Source: Sulfurovum riftiae (GTDB taxonomy: Bacteria; Campylobacterota; Campylobacteria; Campylobacterales; Sulfurovaceae). Taken from it: a stretch of DNA of 64,000 nucleotides. The DNA is taken from positions 1 to 64,000 of the forward strand of contig NZ_LNKT01000045.1 in the NCBI RefSeq assembly GCF_001595645.1, in the 5' to 3' direction. Positions 60,731 through 64,000 of the stretch are shown here, piece after piece. Below the pieces are notes generated by a model, which was not told where the DNA came from, did not search any database, and was given only the letters and a program-made list of their open reading frames with translations. How positions within the stretch are numbered: position 1 is the first letter of the stretch; each line of letters opens with the position of its first letter. Both the position numbers and the translations under genes were made by a program.

Positions 60731-62649
60731 TGATGGAAACTTTAGTATACATAGCACTGTTTGCTCCGTTCGCAAGTTCGATGTTCGCAGCACTGTTCGG
60801 AATGAGCCCGAGACAGACATTCGTGGGAGTGGTAGCTTCACTGCTTCTCTTCACCTCATTCCTCGCATCTGCGATGTTGGCATTCTATGTCGCAACGACA
60901 GGTATGACCATACATGTCACGATGATGGACTGGATCTCCGCAGGTGATCTGCACATTCCATTCGGTTTCGTGGTCGACCAGGTCTCTGTAACCATGATGA
61001 CAGTCGTCACACTTGTCTCCACGATCGTTCATGTCTACTCTATCGGGTATATGGACCACGACAAAAGTTTCAACAGATTCTTCTCCTACCTTTCGGCATT
61101 CGTTTTCTCCATGATGATCCTCGTCATGAGTGACAACTTCGCCGGACTCTTCATTGGTTGGGAAGGCGTTGGTGTCTGTTCATGGCTGCTCATCGGTTTC
61201 TGGTATCACAAAGAGGATGTCAGCAGAGAAGAGAACCCTTCCATCTCCCCTTCATGGGCGGCGAACGAAGCGTTCATCATGAACCGTATCGCTGACCTTG
61301 GGATGCTGATTGGTCTTTTCATTATATACTGGAATGTAGGAAGCCTGCAGTACGATGTGGTCTTTGCCGAACTTCCTAACTTGAGTGGATCCATATTGAA
61401 TGCGGCAGCGATCGCACTCTTTATCGGTGCCATGGGTAAGTCGGCACAGTTCCCTCTGCATACCTGGTTGACGGATGCGATGGAAGGTCCTACTCCTGTA
61501 TCGGCATTGATCCACGCAGCGACGATGGTAACTGCCGGTGTATTCCTGGTCATTAGAGCCAACCCGCTCTTCTCCATGACACCGGAAGTGAGTTTCTTCA
61601 TTGCAGCACTGGGTACCTTCGTGGCATTCTTCGCCGCATCGATGGCACTGGTCAACAGAGACTTGAAGCGTATCATCGCCTTCTCGACACTCTCACAGCT
61701 TGGGTATATGTTCGCAGCCGCAGGTCTTGGTGCCTACTGGATCGCACTGTTCCACCTGGCAGCACACGCCTTCTTCAAAGCACTGCTCTTCCTTGGTGCA
61801 GGTAACGTGATGCACGCGATGCATGACGAGCTTGACATCTTCAAGATGGGTGGATTGAAAAAAGCGATGAAGTGGACCTATATTTACATGGGAGTTGCTT
61901 CACTGGCGTTGGCGGGTATCCCGTTCTTTGCAGGTTTCTTCTCCAAAGATGCCATCATCGAGACGGCATGGAATGAAGGAACACTGGTATTGTGGATGAT
62001 CCTTGTGGTCACTGCGGGAATGACGGCATTCTACAGCTTCAGACAGGTCTTCCTGACCTTCGAAGGAAAAGAGCGTTACACTGAAGAGATCGATTACTTC
62101 AAAGACGGAAAGCATCATCCACATGAGATGTACAAGTACGTGCTGATCGCAATGTCACCGTTGGCGATCCTTGCAGTGATCGCCGGATTCTTTATGGGAA
62201 GCTTCGAGCACTTCGTGACGAAGCTGCTTCCTGACTATCATATGAGTGAGCATACACACCATTTGGCACTGGTACTTGGGCTTGTTGTTCTTGTCTTTGC
62301 CGTAGGCGGTATCGTATTGGCGTACAAGAAGTACTACAAAGGTCTCGAGAGAGATGAGAAGCTGGAGAACAGCTTCATGTACAAAGTGCTTGCCAACCAG
62401 TACTATATCCCGAACCTCTATGAGGCGATCATCACGAAGCCATATGCGATGCTTTCGGAAATGATGTGGAAAGATGTGGATATGAAGATCGTGGATGCAA
62501 CGGTCGACGGTATAGCCAAGTTCCTCTACAAGAGCGGTGATGGTTCAAGAAAGATGCAGACAGGTAACCTTTCGAACTATCTGAACTGGATGGCCGTTGG
62601 TTCTGTGTTCCTTTTGGTAGTAGCAGTAATTTCAGCGATGTTTGTGTAA
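60730..62649 (+). CDS. nuoL: Complex I subunit L
   Basis: A 639-residue antiporter-like subunit and proton pump with about 16 helices. GWEGVGVCSWLLIGFW carries the key Glu, KSAQFPLHTWLTDAMEGPTPVSALIHAATMVTAGVFL the central Lys and His, and a long lateral helix is expected near the C-terminus. A second ATG at 60733 is an alternative start. Confidence 0.96.
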   Translation: MMETLVYIALFAPFASSMFAALFGMSPRQTFVGVVASLLLFTSFLASAMLAFYVATTGMTIHVTMMDWISAGDLHIPFGFVVDQVSVTMMTVVTLVSTIVHVYSIGYMDHDKSFNRFFSYLSAFVFSMMILVMSDNFAGLFIGWEGVGVCSWLLIGFWYHKEDVSREENPSISPSWAANEAFIMNRIADLGMLIGLFIIYWNVGSLQYDVVFAELPNLSGSILNAAAIALFIGAMGKSAQFPLHTWLTDAMEGPTPVSALIHAATMVTAGVFLVIRANPLFSMTPEVSFFIAALGTFVAFFAASMALVNRDLKRIIAFSTLSQLGYMFAAAGLGAYWIALFHLAAHAFFKALLFLGAGNVMHAMHDELDIFKMGGLKKAMKWTYIYMGVASLALAGIPFFAGFFSKDAIIETAWNEGTLVLWMILVVTAGMTAFYSFRQVFLTFEGKERYTEEIDYFKDGKHHPHEMYKYVLIAMSPLAILAVIAGFFMGSFEHFVTKLLPDYHMSEHTHHLALVLGLVVLVFAVGGIVLAYKKYYKGLERDEKLENSFMYKVLANQYYIPNLYEAIITKPYAMLSEMMWKDVDMKIVDATVDGIAKFLYKSGDGSRKMQTGNLSNYLNWMAVGSVFLLVVAVISAMFV

Positions 62650-62660
62650 GGAGAAGATAA

Positions 62661-64000
62661 ATGGAAAATATTTTAAGTATATTGGTGTTTTTTCCTGCGA
62701 TCGCTGGATTGTTAGGATTTGTTGTAGATAAAGATAGTGCAAGGGCTTACGGGATCACTGTAGCAGCGATCGAGTTCCTTCTCTCTATCTGGCTGTGGTT
62801 CAGTTTCGACACGGCGAATGCAGGTATGCAATTCGTCGAGTTGATCCCTCTGATCCCTGATTTCGGTATCTCATACTACCTGGGTGTAGACGGTATCTCA
62901 CTCTTCATCATCATTATGGCGACCCTGATGACACTGATCGGTATGATGAGTATGAGTATCACGGAGAATATCAAGAACATGATCATTACGCTTCTCTTCC
63001 TTGAGATGACGATGGTGGGTGTTTTCGTAGCACTCGATGCGATTATCTTCTATCTTTTCTGGGAGCTTTCACTCGTACCTATGCTTTATATCATCGGTGC
63101 ATGGGGTGGACCGCTCAGAGTCTATGCGGCAGTGAAGTTCTTCCTCTATACCTTTATGGGATCACTGATCATGCTGGTAGGTATGCTGTTCGTAGCCTAT
63201 GTCTACCATAACCTTACAGGCGTATGGAGCTTTGCGATCACTGACTGGTATGCACTGGTACTTCCGGTCAATTACCAGCTCTGGCTCTTCGCAGCGTTCT
63301 TCCTCGGTTTTGCGATCAAGGTGCCGATGTTTCCGTTCCATACCTGGTTGCCATATGCACACGGACAGGCGCCGACCATCGGTTCGGTCATCCTTGCAGC
63401 GGTACTTCTGAAGATGGGTACTTACGGTTTTGTAAGATTCTCGCTTCCGATGTTCCCTGATGCATCGGTGCTGGCGATCACACCGATCGCTGCGATCTCG
63501 ATCGTGATGATCATCTATACAGCGATGGTAGCGTATGCGCAGAAAGATATGAAACAGGTCATTGCATACTCATCCGTATCACATATGGGTATCATCATGA
63601 TCGGTATCTTCGCGATGAATGCTGAAGGTATCAGTGGTTCTGTCTTTCAAATGCTCTCACACGGTATCGTCTCGGGTGCACTGTTCATGCTCGTAGGTGT
63701 GATCTATGACAGAAGACATACGAAGCTGATGAGTGAATTCGGCGGACTTGCGTCGGTGATGCCGAAATATGCCGTGATCTTCGGGATCATGCTGATGTCA
63801 TCGGTCGGACTTCCTTTGACCATCGGATTCGTAGGCGAGTTCCTTGTACTGATAGGTTTCTATGAAGTTTCGCCGGTCATGACAGTACTGGCAGGTACTT
63901 CCATCATCATCGGTGCGATCTATATGCTATCTGTTTACAAGCAGAGTTTCTTCGGTCCTGTGACCAACGAAGCAAATAAATCACTCAAAGACCTTGACCG
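62661..64000 (+). CDS. nuoM: Complex I subunit M (partial, cut by window end)
   Basis: The first 446 codons of the third antiporter-like subunit. AAGGAGAAGATAA precedes ATG 62661. YLGVDGISLFIIIMATLM, LFWELSLVPMLYIIGAWGG (conserved Glu), KVPMFPFHTWLPYAHGQAPTIGSVILAAVLLKMG (Lys and His) and YSSVSHMGIIMIG are visible. The frame is open to the last base. nuoN would be expected next. Confidence 0.96.
   Translation, partial: MENILSILVFFPAIAGLLGFVVDKDSARAYGITVAAIEFLLSIWLWFSFDTANAGMQFVELIPLIPDFGISYYLGVDGISLFIIIMATLMTLIGMMSMSITENIKNMIITLLFLEMTMVGVFVALDAIIFYLFWELSLVPMLYIIGAWGGPLRVYAAVKFFLYTFMGSLIMLVGMLFVAYVYHNLTGVWSFAITDWYALVLPVNYQLWLFAAFFLGFAIKVPMFPFHTWLPYAHGQAPTIGSVILAAVLLKMGTYGFVRFSLPMFPDASVLAITPIAAISIVMIIYTAMVAYAQKDMKQVIAYSSVSHMGIIMIGIFAMNAEGISGSVFQMLSHGIVSGALFMLVGVIYDRRHTKLMSEFGGLASVMPKYAVIFGIMLMSSVGLPLTIGFVGEFLVLIGFYEVSPVMTVLAGTSIIIGAIYMLSVYKQSFFGPVTNEANKSLKDLD

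Overview
The window is a contiguous piece of a Campylobacterota (epsilonproteobacterial) chromosome, most likely from a Sulfurovum-like deep-branching, respiratory organism. This rests on gene order and protein types, since no rRNA is present. NifU-like / TPR-like / murE, and aroC-rnc-rnhA-TPR-dnaG, are gene orders I recall from Campylobacter and Helicobacter. Complex I has the campylobacterial form: no canonical NuoE or NuoF, and two NuoG paralogues.

Layout. 0.3-2.5 kb: NifU-like, TPR-like and murE. 2.5-5.6 kb: a four-gene minus-strand operon (FmdE-like, hemerythrin, DUF2249, 12-helix membrane protein), divergent from a 2Fe-2S ferredoxin across a perfect FNR-type palindrome centred 41.5 bp from a predicted start. 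5.8-7.2 kb: panD, ybaB, an ankyrin protein and a possible 42-residue gene. 7.3-11.1 kb: a phosphate block (porin, PiT permease, PhoB-like regulator) in which the first two promoters share a Pho-box-like architecture. 11.1-20.3 kb: DNA/RNA housekeeping (recQ, rnhB, rnc, rnhA, dnaG) with aroC, a DUF945 protein, a LapB-like protein and a parvulin. 20.3-27.0 kb: an inserted accessory block (beta-barrel protein, small secreted protein, AraC regulator, exported sulfatase, MscS channel, MetA-type outer-membrane protein) bounded by an 86-bp direct repeat of the parvulin 3' end; the right copy is fused to a piece of a second sulfatase. Then tRNA-Ala.

27.2-33.3 kb: a small periplasmic protein and a complete RND efflux operon, followed by two identical tRNA-Glu genes. 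33.6-35.0 kb: a lipoprotein and nfo. 35.1-40.8 kb: one tightly packed run encoding a lipase-like lipoprotein, FadL, an acyl-CoA ligase, NagA, a PTS IIA and a 31-residue membrane peptide. It converges on an operon for an HPr-Enzyme I fusion and a GlcNAc/glucose IIBC. Together these predict uptake and activation of fatty acids and of an amino sugar, a heterotrophic capability unusual for this phylum. 44-47.8 kb: a DUF1566 protein, an AAA+ ATPase, a RAYT transposase surrounded by its likely REP palindromes, and a rhodanese. 47.95 kb to the end: the nuo operon, nuoA to nuoM (nuoM is cut by the window edge).

Most notable observations: a RAYT with GTAGGG-footed REP elements, also dispersed at murE and recQ, where they supply stop codons; reciprocal Fe-S ligand changes between the two NuoG paralogues; a GltD-like flavoprotein fused to a degenerate NuoF cluster domain; the island boundaries; two regulatory-site sets (FNR and Pho) with exact promoter spacing; and three genes that look leaderless.
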